DNA from: Viscum album
Lineage: Eukaryota; Streptophyta; Magnoliopsida; Santalales; Viscaceae
Direction: 5' to 3'
Assembly (NCBI GenBank): GCA_963277665.1
Contig: OY728121.1
Span: 1,649,740,062-1,649,804,061 of the forward strand
DNA length: 64,000 bases
Shown here: piece by piece, positions 47,730 through 60,290 of the stretch
Layout: each line of letters starts with the position of its first letter
How positions within the stretch are numbered: the stretch's first letter is position 1
The notes under the pieces: generated by a model
Database searches by the model: none
What the model was told of the DNA's origin: nothing
What the model saw: the letters and a program-made list of their open reading frames with translations, nothing else
Translations under genes and position numbers: made by a program

Positions 47730-50700
47730 ATGGGGTGGAGAAGGTTGGACATTTGATGGGATGAGTAAAAGGAGTGTACACTCAATGTTCAATAATAAAT
47801 CTACTTGAATTTTTATTATGAGTTATGAGAAAATGAAAAAAATTACTATGAGGTATGTCAAAACCTCAGATTAATAATAATAATAATAATGAATTAGGAT
47901 ATATTAATGCGAGGAAGGAGAAGAACCATAAAATTATAAAAGGGAAATATTAAAATACATTGTTCACATAGCTACTTTGGAAAGTGTGAATTTTGATTAA
48001 TATTTTATGTGATTCCAATAAATATTATTTTTCCCTTTTAATAATTTGTTTTTATTTCATTTAAATTTGAATTCTTGTTGCATTAGTATACTTTACATAT
48101 TTTGTTGGGATTTAATTCTTGAGATCCTGAATAGTTCTTGTGTCTGGTTATTTGATTTTATTATTTTTACATGCATAAATATATTTATATTTAATGTTTT
48201 TTTTGAAAATTTTTAATTGATTTATTCTTTTGTGGGAATTTATATTTTAAATGAAATTTTGTTGGTAAATAAAAAAAAACCAATTTTCCAAATAATCGTA
48301 ATTATGCAATGATAAAAAATGTAATGTATTTAATTTTACTAAGTTATTAATGTATTTATAGGTAAACAATTTTCTAGAATATTATGGGACCTCAACCCCC
48401 AAAAACAAGTCATATGGAAAACCTAAGGAGTTTATATGACTAAAAAAATGGGGGCGGTCGGCCAACATGTATCATGGTGTAAATTGTACATGAAAGGTTC
48501 ACACTCACTTGGGGTGGGCCAAGGCCCATTTGGCCCATGAATTTTTGAATGATCCTGTAATATAATGTGTTTGATTAAATGACGAGCTAATCACTTTAGT
48601 AGGATTTTGAGACAGGGTGAGAATACCAATCATAATATACCATTTTCTCCTGGTGTACTCAATCGATATGTGGTGACATTTGAACAGGTACTATTCATCC
48701 TTAAATAAAATGATGTCGTATTACTCCATCAAGTGATTCTTTATATTAGATAGATGTCTTAATTGCTTTCCACTCCTACCATAATCAAAACTGAAAAACT
48801 AGACAGCAGTGTCAGACATCATCACCACTCCTAAGCTCAACATCAAGCAACGAGCCACTACAACACCCAAAAATTACATTGTTGACCTCTATAGCTCAAG
48901 GTGATGCCTTATGAGTATGATATGACAGAAAATATTTCTTATTAGAGTAAAATTGTGACCATGAACATTGATGTGCTCTAGTGAGGCAACCAATGGACCC
49001 AAATAGCATGTCACCATGAAGCTCTTTTAATTCCTACTTGTTCAACCCACAAAATCATTCTATGATTAGTACAATTCAATCATTTTCTTCCATAGTGGCC
49101 TATTGTCATAGAATGCTACCATAGAGAAACTAGGATCCGATAAATAAATCCACTACATCCTGGTCATAACTCCAGCTACTGTCTCTAGCCTTATTCAGCT
49201 GCATGCTGCCGTCATGTGCTATAACTACAACATATAATCACTTTCCATGATACCATCATGTTTCTTTCTTCATTCTACCTCACGAACTTCCATTACCATA
49301 ACATCATATTATGAATAAGTTTTCATATCATTATGTTAATTAAATCGATGCCTCTATCTCCATCATATGCAACCACTAATTCCACTCTACAATCTGTGAT
49401 TTTCTATCATCAAACTTTTTTCTACTATCACTGACCCTGCTTCGTTTTCCCACAACTATGTTCATGTGATAATGATGTGATTCTGTTGAGGTGATGAAAT
49501 AATTCACTATAATTTATGAATGATGAGAATACACAAGCCACCTGAATCCATGAATTTTATACTATAATATTCTTCTTGTTTATTTTCTTGCATGAAGAAA
49601 CACTTATTTAGAGCATACCTAATATACTTGTCATTATTACTAGAAATAATTTACTCAATATGGTTGATGTTTTTCTGAAATAATATTATCTAACATAATA
49701 ATTATACTAATATCAAAGGACATGGTATACTTAGGATGATTAAAATGAATTGATTTAATGATGGAAACTCAAGGGTTACTAATCCATGTCTTAATACATA
49801 ATGATATACCTTTTTAATGAAACATCCCTCCCATCCTTATTATATTAAAGAGTGAAGGGGAATCTATTTGGCATGAAGTGGCATTACCAAGAAAAAAACT
49901 AGTGAAAATTAATTCCCAAGGACTCAATAAAATTTGGGCGATGATTTTCCCATTCAAATATGAAACAAACAAACTGAAAAATCAATAAGAAACAAAACTT
50001 CTAAATAATGAATGTGTAAAAAATACACCTCAAAACATATTGAAACCCATACACCATATCCAATTACAAGTGGAAACCAAAATACATTCTCAAGAGGAAT
50101 AAAGGACGTAAAATTAGACACACCAAATTGACGTCAACAAAATTCACTGAACACTCTCCAAGATTCACTCCACATACCATGACCAATATATCAAGAAGCA
50201 TATATAAATAATAAAGATTCCTTGACATTACCAATGACTCTGTAGATGAAATTTATAAATGCATAATAGTTCTAAATATTGGTGTGTGTCTAATATTAAT
50301 AGGAGTTTTCTAATATCTACTCAGTTTATGCGACAAGAATAAAACCTGTAATCACCTTTAATAGAAAAAAATTAAGATGTAAAAATAGCTCATATAAAAT
50401 CCACAAACTTGTTTTCTATATAAATAATCAATAAATACTTTAAAACATTTCTCAGTTTTTTGAATATTATTCTCAATTTAAAAACACAAAACCACTCACA
50501 CATGCACTTAATATTTGTGTCATCATTGTTGGTGGAACTTCACGTCCATACTCGATCCCATTTAGTAGTGGTTCTTCCAGACCATTGCCCATACCATTCA
50601 ACTGAAAAAACCATTTATTCCCAAAACATGCCAAGTAATTTAAATCAAAACATATATTTATTTTTAAATAATTATAAAATAAAATTTACATGAATAAAAA

Positions 50701-51999
50701 AAATCCATAATTTTAGATTTATCATTTTATAATTATAAACAACATGGTTTTCCAAAAACAAACCACTTTTCACTATTTACATACCAATACAAAACAAATT
50801 CCATCATGAAGCAAATAAATATTTCAAAAATAATTTCATGAAAATAATTCGATTAAAATTATGTCATCATGTCTAAATCAAAAGGGTCGATATAGAATCG
50901 AACTACCCCACAAACATCTTTAAATATGAAGAACAACATTGCACTTCTCTAGATTTGGGTAAATATCTTCATCCATTAAATGAAAACAATCACAATGCAT
51001 CTATATTTCCATCAAAGACCATGGATCAATCTACCATGGATTAGATATAAGAATCCAATAGAGAAAATAAGACTCTATATAAGAAAAACAATGAATCACA
51101 ATGACTTACTAATGAATTTACACCACTAACACACTTTGGTAATCTTATGGATCTCTACCAAATCAAATAGGATCATCTCTCATGACTTAGGAACCAAAGG
51201 AATTTTATTTATGCGAGAATTATGGAGACAATAAGGGTCAAAATGATTAATTCATATTAGACACACATTTCAATGAGGGAAAACTATACAACATAAGGTT
51301 AGGAAAAATAGGTTTTCGATCCGTGCACCAACAATGTTGTGATACTGTCTTGAGGCCATGACTTTCACAGAAGGATCAAACAGTTATCCAAACCGTGCCC
51401 CAACAATGTCATTCCCTATGTTTCATGATTCCAATATTCTCTTGGTAATTTGAATGGTTTGGCCAAATTGTGTGCCTAACTAGTGTTCAATATCATCCAT
51501 TGTACAATTTCTAAGAGGTTCTTCAGGGTTTCTAATAAATGTGAACAACCCATGCATATACACAAAATCCTCCAAAACATTCCAAACGAACTTATATCTG
51601 CGAAAAACATAATCAAAACATTTTATAGACTCAAAATAAATGAATGAATTTTTATTTTCCTGATACCCAAGATTTTACATTCTCACAACCATTGGACATT
51701 CCATTGATGTAAAATAGAAAAATCCCATTATCATTGAAGCAATTAGGCCATTTATAAAAAATTTATTTATAAGGACCCCACATTTCTTCAAAAATCCAAC
51801 CATATTTTTATAAATCTAGCACTAGACTATTTATTTTCCAACATAAGATCTTCACTTTCCTATTCGAAACTTATACTAGAATATGAATCAACATGGAATC
51901 AAGATCTTAGTCAACATGATCCCATCAAATTAGAAGTCCATGATTAGGGTTGTATATCTTGCAATGAGATAAATAAAACATATTGTTTAGTGAACTAAT
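47730..51999. other. Unassigned AT-rich repeat-like DNA
   Basis: I recognise no coding region, LTR boundary or domain. A (TAA)n run lies at 47871-47890, and a direct repeat of 17 bp with one mismatch at 51321-51337 and 51393-51409. The stretch 48460-48560 is unusually GC-rich (GGGCCAAGGCCCATTTGGCC) and may be part of an LTR of another family. It could contain the right-hand continuation of the Athila relic, but I find no pol wording to prove that. The frame at 50460-50693 has no domain. Confidence 0.5.
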
Positions 52000-54732
52000 G
52001 CTTGGTTGAAATGAAAACCAATAATATAATGACCTTGGATTTCCAATGTATATATTACATCTTAATATATTAATGTTAAATAAATCAGAAAAATACATGC
52101 TTGAGTAATATAATTGTTTTGCTTCATTTATGATTAGGTACACCATAAAATAATTTGTTTAATGTTATTTAATATCTCTCATAATTATATGAAATTTTAA
52201 TACTCTTCATAAGATTACCCAACTTAAAAAATTTCCTCATAACATTGGGTACATAAGTATAAAAATTGGGTGAGCTCATAATCTCAATAAGGGTAATAAA
52301 GTGATATATAAATGATATAACAGGCATGAAAAGATAATAAGGGTATGAGAACATGATCATAATATTTTAAAACGACACCGTTTATATCAAATATCATAAT
52401 ATTGAAATATTTCATTAATCATGGAATCTTACAAGACTGAATCATAAAGGAATCAATGAATATGATCCATGAGAGAATAAAATTGTAATAAGTCATGTAA
52501 TTATGGCATAAATATAAGAATAGAAAATAATTTCCATATTAGTGAAGGATCATTACCAAGGCTATCATAGTGTAATAGGTTCACTCCCATACCATCCAAA
52601 TAGATAAGGTTCACTCCCAACACCATTATAGAGGATAACATCCTTTACTTAAATGAGTACACTCCCTGTTCTAGTCTAATAGATGTCTTGAGATATAAAT
52701 ATTTACCCAATTCATTGGAGGGAGATATAGGTCCCACCCATTACATAATGAAAATCATAACCATTTTTTCCATAAGATCATAAAACATTAATCTTATCAT
52801 AACCCATGAAATGAAATGTGTTTTGTAAACATTTCATTATTTCATAACCTATGGTAAAGAGAGAGGTTTCAAAATAAATTATAATTTCACTATATTACAA
52901 ACCATTAAAACATGCTGGTTTTATAATAATTTCCTTATAGTATTACAGAGTGGAGAGAAATAGCTCTCACAAACATCATTCCTTCATAAAAGAAAACTAT
53001 TCAGAGAAAGAATAAGAATTTTATTCATCGATCATATCCCCAATAAGGCATATGTAAATTTAATGCATGTTATCTTAGATGGAAAATTATTTTGGAATTC
53101 ATTCGATACATTTATTTTTGGAAAATAACTATTTTTTTAAATATATTTAAAAAAATTCCGATTTGTTAGAAATCCATTTCTTTGAAAATAATCTTTGAGA
53201 ACTTATAATGTAATATTGAAAAATCATTTAAAACATTTATTGAGGAAAATATATTTTCCAATTTGGAAAAAACATTTTAAAACATTACAAATTATTAAAA
53301 TTATTTTTATTAAAAATTAACATGAAATATTATAATGGAAACATTAATGAAAATAATGGTCATGATGGTGGGAAATTAAATTCATGTCATATATGTAAAA
53401 AATGGTTCCTGTCACATTTTCTGTAAAATCTAAAAGAGTAGTGTTTGGAAAAAAATTGAAGATTACTTTCAAATTTTTCTACAAATATTCAAACATGGGC
53501 AATTTTTTCTTTTGAAAAATCATTTTAATAATTTTAAAATTAATTTTGAATACATTTTTTGAAAACATAGGTTTTTATTAAAAAAGGTTTTTGATGGAAG
53601 GGGGAAATTAATATGATTTTATTTAAAAATTATTTTGAACACGTGAGTACATAAAGAGATGGAAATGAAGGTAAAAAATAATTCTAATCAAATAAATATT
53701 GGATACGAAAAATCATGATTTTTTGGAGATAAGTTATAATATTTCTCATTGGAATCAAAATCATAAACAATCCCAACAAAGGAAGAGATTGTAACATAAA
53801 AACATGTCCACATTGGTAACATTGAATCAAAATAACCATGAAATATTAATATTAAATGAAACTTATAATATAATATAAATAAGTAAATTCATTATATAAT
53901 ATTTAAAATGGTAATTATATACACATTATAGAAGAATATAGGTTCATAATGTAACTTTTTTCCCAAAGAAGAGAATTTGACAAAAACAAATCCATTAATG
54001 GTTTGTTAATGTTTGAAACATAAACCCCCTGAAAGAGATATAATGAAATATATATGTAAATCCAAATAATTTTCTCGTTATTCATAAAAAAATAATTTCA
54101 AAATCATTATATATACCACATAAATTTAAAAGTTGGTGAATATGGATTGTTTCTTAATGAAGTAATATGTGAGACGAGAATCCATTACCACATTAGTAAT
54201 ATTTTGAATCTGATGCCCTAAGGAAGTATAAAATAAAATGGAACATCAAATATAATTAATATAAATAGATTAATGATATTAAAATTCACTGTGTAAATAT
54301 ATACACCACGAAAAATAAAAGAGCCGTGACTTTTCATATGTCTCCCAAAAATAAAAAACTGGCAAGAAATCCCTTACCTTAATTATTGATTTATTTATTT
54401 TACATTGGAACCTCCTATAAAAAATATAATTTTATATGTATATATATATATATATATTTATTTACTATAATCATATTTATCGATCTTTATTTGATTTACT
54501 TATGTCCTTTTATTACCCATTTATCAATAATTCCTTGTTAAAATCACATTTTGAGTAATAACTTCATTGTTTTTCATGTATGTTTTGATATTTTATTTTA
54601 TTGAATCCCTATTTTTTCATTATTAAATAATATAAATAATTTTAAACTTGAAATAAAAATCATATATATTCATTATTTTTGTATTTATAGAAATATTGCA
54701 ATGTTATATAATGAAAATGAAATACACTGTCC

Positions 54733-55126
54733 ATAGAGATGGTAGGCCGTACGTATACATAAACATTATTTATATTTTAGAGAGATAAAAAATGAAATTT
54801 AAATGGAATATTTCCATTATATATTAATTTTTATGTAATATATATCACATAGTTTCATTAAACCCATCCTCATTACCTTCTTAGTAAAGGGTGAATGAAT
54901 AACATCACTTTGAGAGGTCATAGTCAGACGTACACATGAAAAATGTTATAATATTACCAATGAATGGGAATTAAAAAGTAATATGTGATATCATGGTTAA
55001 ATAATAATAATAACATCAAAAATATCATTTATAAACAATAAATCAACCATTATGTCTGGACGTGAGAGGTGGTGATTGTAAATAAATCACATTGGTTCAC
55101 GAATAGGTAGTCTGACGTACACACAA
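54733..55126 (-). repeat. Three copies of the iterated leader motif in chromovirus C
   Basis: About 54733-54760, 54911-54935 and 55096-55126. Minus-strand forms include TATACGTACGGCCTACCATC and GTGTGTACGTCAGACTACC. Spacing about 180 bp, downstream of the TATA box, as in the LARDs. Confidence 0.6.
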
Positions 55127-55468
55127 ATGATGATTTCTTGACAAATTTAATGGAAAAGGTAAAATATTTTGGTTCGTAAGTTATCATAATAATATATAAT
55201 TATATTTAACATAATGTGGTTATCATATAATCATGGTTTAATAATAATTTAAGGAGGTGGAGGAATAAATAAATTAAGATTCTCTGTAAGTGTAGTTACA
55301 ACTTCTTCATACAACATCATTTAGTTTACAAATAAAGTAATCTTATGTTGTCTTTATATCAAAAATAAGAAATATAGAATGAGATTAAGTAAGTAAATAA
55401 TTTATTTGGATAGTCATTTTCCTAACAAATGGTTTTTGGATGTTTTATGTGGAGAGGATAAAGGTTGG

Positions 55469-55477
55469 CCTTTTATA
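55469..55477 (-). promoter_or_regulatory. Chromovirus C LTR TATA box
   Basis: The minus strand reads CACTTATAAAAGGCCAACC, close to CCTTATAAAAGGGCACC of LARD-B. Confidence 0.7.
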
Positions 55478-56789
55478 AGTGAGGGGAGTGGAATACTTGT
55501 AATTTTTGAAAATAAAAATGTATACCCAAGATTTTCATATGATGAATGGAAATAAAATGGTAAATTAAAGATCATAAAATATTTAAATAAGAAATATGGA
55601 CATATAATTTGTGTTGTAAAATTTTTGGGTCATTTTTTCCCTTCTCATTTTTATTTAAACCCAGGTCATCTCTTTTTTAGCTTAACTATGGTAAATAATT
55701 TTTGTTATTTTTACTATTAGTTATGATTAAAAAATATTTTTAAATTATATGATTATATAAATTATTAGAATTTTAAATATTTAATCCATTTTAAAAAATA
55801 TCATTCATTGAAGTGGAAAATATTAATTAAAAATTAGTCTTGTAGACACGACGAGAAGTCTATTTTCCAAAGGGAAAATATCCATATGTTTATAATGATT
55901 TTTTATCAAAATTAAATTTGAAATTTATTAAAATGAAGTAAATTGGATTAAAAGTTCTGTATTTTACATAATATTAAATTTAAAAACATACTTAAAGAAA
56001 ATTTATCATCGAAATTTGTTGACTGAAAATTTAGGGTTTTAATAAAAACCATTGTTTTTTACTAGTCACAAAAAAAATTATATTTTTAGAAATTTATAAT
56101 TAATAATCATAATATTAAATTTAAATTATTACATAAAAAATTAATTTTATTTTATCAAATTAATTTTCTAATATTTTTAAATTTTAATTTTATAATTTTT
56201 CTGCAAAATGTGATTAAAATAATTTGGGAAAAATAGAGTTTTTGGTAGTAAAATTGGAATAATTATTATCATTTGACTAAAAAACACATAAGAGGAATAT
56301 TTAATTTATTATTGAATATATAGTTAATACATTTTATTAATACCAATCAGTAATATATATTTTTAAATTTTTTGAGGTAAAACATGTTTTTGTGCTTAAA
56401 AAATATTATTCAAAAGAAGATTTTCTTCATTTTCTAATGGTTTTTAGTTATCATTTATAATCAATTGGTCACTGAATAATTCATCATATATTTTAATTAT
56501 AGAGTTTATTATATTTATACCCACCATTGAAATATTTAAGTGATAACATTCATATTAAATAATAATTTTTTTATAGTGTGTTATATTTATTTTGAACTCA
56601 GTGTCGTGTGTAACAGAAGGTAAAATAAATATTGTGTGTAATGAAAGTTAATCATTGTGTTATGTGTAATGAAATATAAACTTATTTCTATACTTAACAG
56701 AACATTAAATCATTTTATGATGTAAAAAAATATATCAATTAGATTAAATTTATTATAAAAATATATCTTCAAAACCTCAAGGTGTTACA

Positions 56790-56805
56790 TTCAACCTCCC
56801 CCTAA
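56790..56805 (-). other. Chromovirus C polypurine tract
   Basis: The minus strand reads TTAGGGGGAGGTTGAA directly before the LTR, preceded by CTAGGGTGAAATTCA, the Tekay-type TTTCGAGGGCGAAATTC block. Confidence 0.85.
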
Positions 56806-56845
56806 TGAATTTCACCCTAGAAATTCATTACTTTGGTAACAATAA

Positions 56846-57760
56846 ATTAGGATAATTTTGCTTCACATAATCCTTAGTTTCCCAAGTATCTTCCTCACAT
56901 TAGTAGGTTTTCCACAAAACTTTTACCAAGTTATTGGTATGGTTTCACATAACATTCTTTATATGATCCAGAATATCCACTGTTGGTTCCTCATATGAAA
57001 CATCTTACTCTAGGAGAATGACCTTCGAGTTTTGTACATGGAAAGGGTCATGTATGTACATTTTTAGGATAAATAAATGGAATATATCATGGGGTAAAGA
57101 GATGTTTTTTGCAATCTCCAATTGATAGTCTACCACCCCGATATGATGAAGAGTTTCAAAGGGACCGATATACAAAGGGATTTATTTTTCATTCTATAGA
57201 AATATAATTACCTTCTTCAATAGCGAAATCCACAGAATAAATTTATATCCTAATTTCAATTATAGATGAAATCATTTTTTTGTCATAAATTTACTACTAA
57301 CTACGTGCTCACTAGAAGTGTTCTGTAAGGGAGATATCCTTTTATACAATTTCATTAAACAGATTGGGCCCGAATAAGTTTCTCTATGAAACCTCATTAA
57401 GTAAAATAGAGTTATGCACTTTTTTCCATAATGCCATTCAAAAGGATCCATGAATTTTTATAGCGAAATCTATTATTGTATGAAAACTGAACTTTGGTAT
57501 GGTGTTGAACCCAACCACCTTATAAATAAATAGAAAAATATCTTAGCAAATTCCTTATGTTTTGAATTGCTCTCTCAGACTAAATATCTATATGAGGATG
57601 ATTCATAGTTTCGAAACACAACTATATATAAATAGATTTTTGATGACTAAGACAAATTTTATTGGTGATCATCAGATCCTAATTAGATACAATTTAATGT
57701 GGTACTCCATGTATCCAAATCACCGCCTAAATGTATATTCTGGAAAGCATAACTGATGAT
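56846..57760 (-). pseudogene. Chromovirus C integrase C-terminus and chromodomain
   Basis: Minus-strand order, with stops: IHGVPH, LCFETMNHPHIDI, VQFSYNNRF (family HGVPxSIVSD, LxFSTAFHPQTDGQ, VEFSYNNSF), then YIGPFETLHHIGVVDYQLEI, FHLFILKMYIHDPFHV (family GPFEILERIGxVAYRLALP, VFHVSMLRKYxxDPSHV), then EPTVDILDHI, LVKVLWKTY, EEDTWETKDYVKQNYPNLL. The last part is a chromodomain of the VKVLWxNxxxEEATWExExxMRxxYPxLF type, which in chromoviruses steers integration to marked heterochromatin. Catalytic-core residues cannot be checked because the upstream half is missing. Broken by several stops; no function expected. Confidence 0.85.
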
Positions 57761-58717
57761 AAATATTATTTGATAGAAATATCGTATGATGGATTCACAA
57801 GTTGATCAAATAAAACCCATAAATACATCAAAATCAAAGATAATATAAAGCCTATGGGTTACCCATACATTTAATCATATTCCAACAATGATTAAATTAA
57901 TTTCTCCTAAAATAAATTTACCGCTATAACATATAGAATCGAAAAGTAGATGTTGGTTCTCAATTATAAGAGGGGGGTGGGAAATTGTAATTATAATAAC
58001 TCTATATTTTAAACTTAAGAATTTTTTTTATCAAAATAAAACAATTTGAATTCACAAAACCTATTTGGTTATTAAACAAAGTGATAATTGAAAGGGCCAA
58101 TGTCCAATTACAAGGAACCTAAACTTAAACAAGTTTATCATAAAGAATATTATGTATGTTTTTTTGGGAAATATTCTACGTTAAAGTAGATAGAATCTTA
58201 TTTATCAGAGTATACAAGTATAAGAAAGTATAAAAATGTTATACTGTATTTCTTTAACAGAGTACTATAGAATTGAAAACTTGTAACAATGCTCGTAATC
58301 ATGTAGAAAATAATTTCACCCAATGATAAGGGTATCAAACATCTTGGATAAAGGTACCTCGATTTATACATTCATGAATGTCTATCTTACCTACACAATG
58401 GTATTCCCTTGAAATGAATATTATAATATGTCCTTATATCCCCACAGGACCTAAATCATTAAGGTATTAAAAATAGTAATCTTCCTATCCCCAGAATTCG
58501 TTGATCATTGTGGAAGTCGACACCTCTATCTTCCTATCCCTGGAAGCCCTCGATTGTACACAAGAATAATTGGAGTTTCACAAGGCTAAAAAAGTTCAAC
58601 ACTGCTGAACAAGATATTCATAGGATGAAGAAAGAATGTGAGTCTCTCTCTCTAGAAATCACTTCATAGAATCACAGTGCATTTCAACAATGTTCATCTA
58701 TCGAACACTTCAGATGG

Positions 58718-58735
58718 ATGGGGTATTTATAGGTA
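58718..58735 (-). promoter_or_regulatory. Copia LTR TATA box
   Basis: The minus strand reads ACCTATAAATACCCCATC. It separates the U3 repeats from the leader. Confidence 0.65.
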
Positions 58736-58954
58736 ATGTTTCAAGGGTTAGCTCCCTTCTCCAATGATCATATTTTTCCTTAAATCCCCGATGGACCTGT
58801 ACATGTGGCACTTAAATAATGGTTAGTTAGAAACAGATTGTACGACATAATTCCATGTAAGAAAACATTATTATGTTTGTGAAGCTTATGTAAACTTGGA
58901 TCTGAAAATTTTGGAACAATTTATTAAGGAAAAACATTAAATTAACATGTATAA

Positions 58955-59391
58955 ATAATTAGAATCTAAATATAGTGAGTAATGGATTCTGAATCTGTAT
59001 ACAAATGGAGTCTAAAAAAATACAAATTTATAGTCTTAATTTTAATAGAAGTAGAATCTAATTTTAGATTGAAACAGAGTCTGATTTCAGATAGAATCAG
59101 AATCTGATTTTATGAGATATTAGAATCAGAAAATTTGGGAAATCAATATCTAAAATTCTATGAATTTGGAGACTGATTTTCAGAGAATTCATAGTTGACA
59201 TTTTAGTGAGTTCATAGTATGAATTTCAAGGAATTTGTAGATTGAATTTGAAAGAATTTGGAGATTGAACTTTTGGGAATTCAGAGTCCGAATTTATGAG
59301 AATTTGAATTCTAAATTATAGATAATTTAGAGTTTAGTTTTCATGGAATTTAGAGTCTAAATTTTGATGAATTCAGAGTATGCAAATACAG
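58955..59391 (-). repeat. 23-bp tandem array, 19 units, in the copia LTR U3
   Basis: Plus-strand units resemble GAATTTAGAGTCTGAATTTT plus 3 variable bases. Reading in steps of 23 from 58955 keeps the phase for all 19 units with no insertion or deletion (for example starts at 59162, 59231, 59254, 59277, 59346, 59369), although units differ at many positions. It lies upstream of the TATA box, where LTR enhancers sit. Confidence 0.8.
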
Positions 59392-59952
59392 AGGGAAGAA
59401 AATTCGAAAAATTGTGAGACTCTAATTCTAAGAAACTATTAGGTTCCATGGTTTTGATAAGGATTTGATTATTCTTAAGGTAATTTGGTCTTAATGAAAT
59501 ATATTCTTAATCCTAGATATGGAACCTTAAGCATAACATATAATATCATGTTAAGGTTTTTGAAAATAAATATCCTATGAGAAAGAAAATAATCCTTATG
59601 GAAAAACTTTTTTTATTTTCAAAAAATAAAGGAATAAAAATTTCATAATATATCTTATATACATTACAATATTATCCTTTTTGGAATGCAGAAACCAGTT
59701 TTTGAAAATGAATATTAATATCGGAAGGCTAGAAATAAAACAATTTTCTCCCATATATTTATTTCTTAGTGAATATGGATAACTCCCCCTTATATTTTTT
59801 CACCTTAAGGATAATATTCATTGGCTTAATAAATTTACATGAGAAGGTCTTTAATTTTCTTTAGAAAATCTTCAATAGATTAAGCTCCACCTTTCAAAAG
59901 AAATATATTATTTTGAGTAAACTCCCCCTTAATATGGTATTATTTTTAAACA

Positions 59953-59967
59953 TTTCTCCCCCTTTTT
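59953..59967 (-). other. Copia polypurine tract
   Basis: The minus strand reads AAAAAGGGGGAGAAA directly before TGTTTAAAAATAA. Repeated AAGGGGGAG copies downstream are typical of SIRE-type 3' regions. Confidence 0.65.
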
Positions 59968-60124
59968 GATTTTTAAAAAGGAATAAAGGGGAAAAAGAAT
60001 ACTGTGCATAAATGGATGGAATCAAATACACGAAAAAAAGTATGACAACGTGATTTCATGAACTGTAAATGACATATTTTAGAACAACAAATGATTGAAG
60101 TTTTAAGATAATCAATCATACACC

Positions 60125-60290
60125 TACATATCTAAAACAAGCTTCTTCAGGATGGCCTTTATCTTCAATATCTCCTTATGATATTTTTGGTACTTCTTGT
60201 GAAACCCTTATTGTTCTTAGTTATTCTTCTCGAGAGTTAGAATCCTTTCTAATTGTGTCGTGATAACTTATTCGTACTATTTGGATTTAT
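60125..60290 (-). pseudogene. Coiled-coil C-terminus of the copia 3' open frame
   Basis: The minus-strand translation gives TQLERILTLEKNN, then FHKKYQKYHKEILKIKAILK and KLVLDM before a stop at about 60137. Heptad-like spacing of Leu and Ile suggests a coiled coil. Interrupted by two stops. The plus-strand frame at 60660-60863 is antisense. Confidence 0.45.

Larger units (their letters stand above)
52000..56789 (-). repeat. Chromovirus C 3' LTR, left boundary approximate
   Basis: Starts TGTAACACCTTGAGG at 56789. Iterated GTGTAATG-type blocks at 56590-56690, TATA box at 55469-55477 (minus), three copies of the leader motif at 54733-55126, and collinear stretches at 52720-52745 (GTGGGACCTATATCTCCCTC, also in LARD-B at 38278) and 52255-52300 (GAGCTC..TTGAGATTA, compare LARD-B 38640). 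The LTR end was not found; LARD-B's spacing predicts about 51950-52020. The minus-strand frames at 51925-52146 and 52169-52360 are non-coding LTR or flank. Confidence 0.65.
52000..57950 (-). mobile_element. Chromovirus C, Tekay-type with chromodomain, 3' part
   Basis: On the minus strand: end of integrase and chromodomain (57760 to 56846), then PPT (56805-56790), then a 3' LTR (56789 to about 52000). The 5' part is beyond the copia element that interrupts its integrase at 57951. The LTR shares design with the LARDs (see the LTR entry), so this looks like an autonomous-type relative. Confidence 0.75.
57951..59952 (-). repeat. Copia 3' LTR
   Basis: About 2.0 kb, minus strand TGTTTAAAAA...GAACCAACA. 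TATA-like CCTATAAATACCCCATCC at 58718-58735. The U3 part holds the 23-bp array (58955-59391). R-U5 includes a pyrimidine- and GC-richer leader (58500-58700, GTGTCGACTTCC). The left end is well supported; the right end is chosen as the first TG after a purine tract. Two further GGGGGAG tracts inside (59783-59795, 59924-59934) leave other starts possible. Confidence 0.65.

Noticed and set aside
47730..51999. A host gene in the unassigned block
   Set aside because: No long frame, splice-consistent exon series or known domain could be seen on either strand.
58955..59391. CRISPR-like array of short repeats
   Set aside because: There are no unique spacers; it is a contiguous 23-bp tandem repeat inside a retrotransposon LTR in plant DNA.
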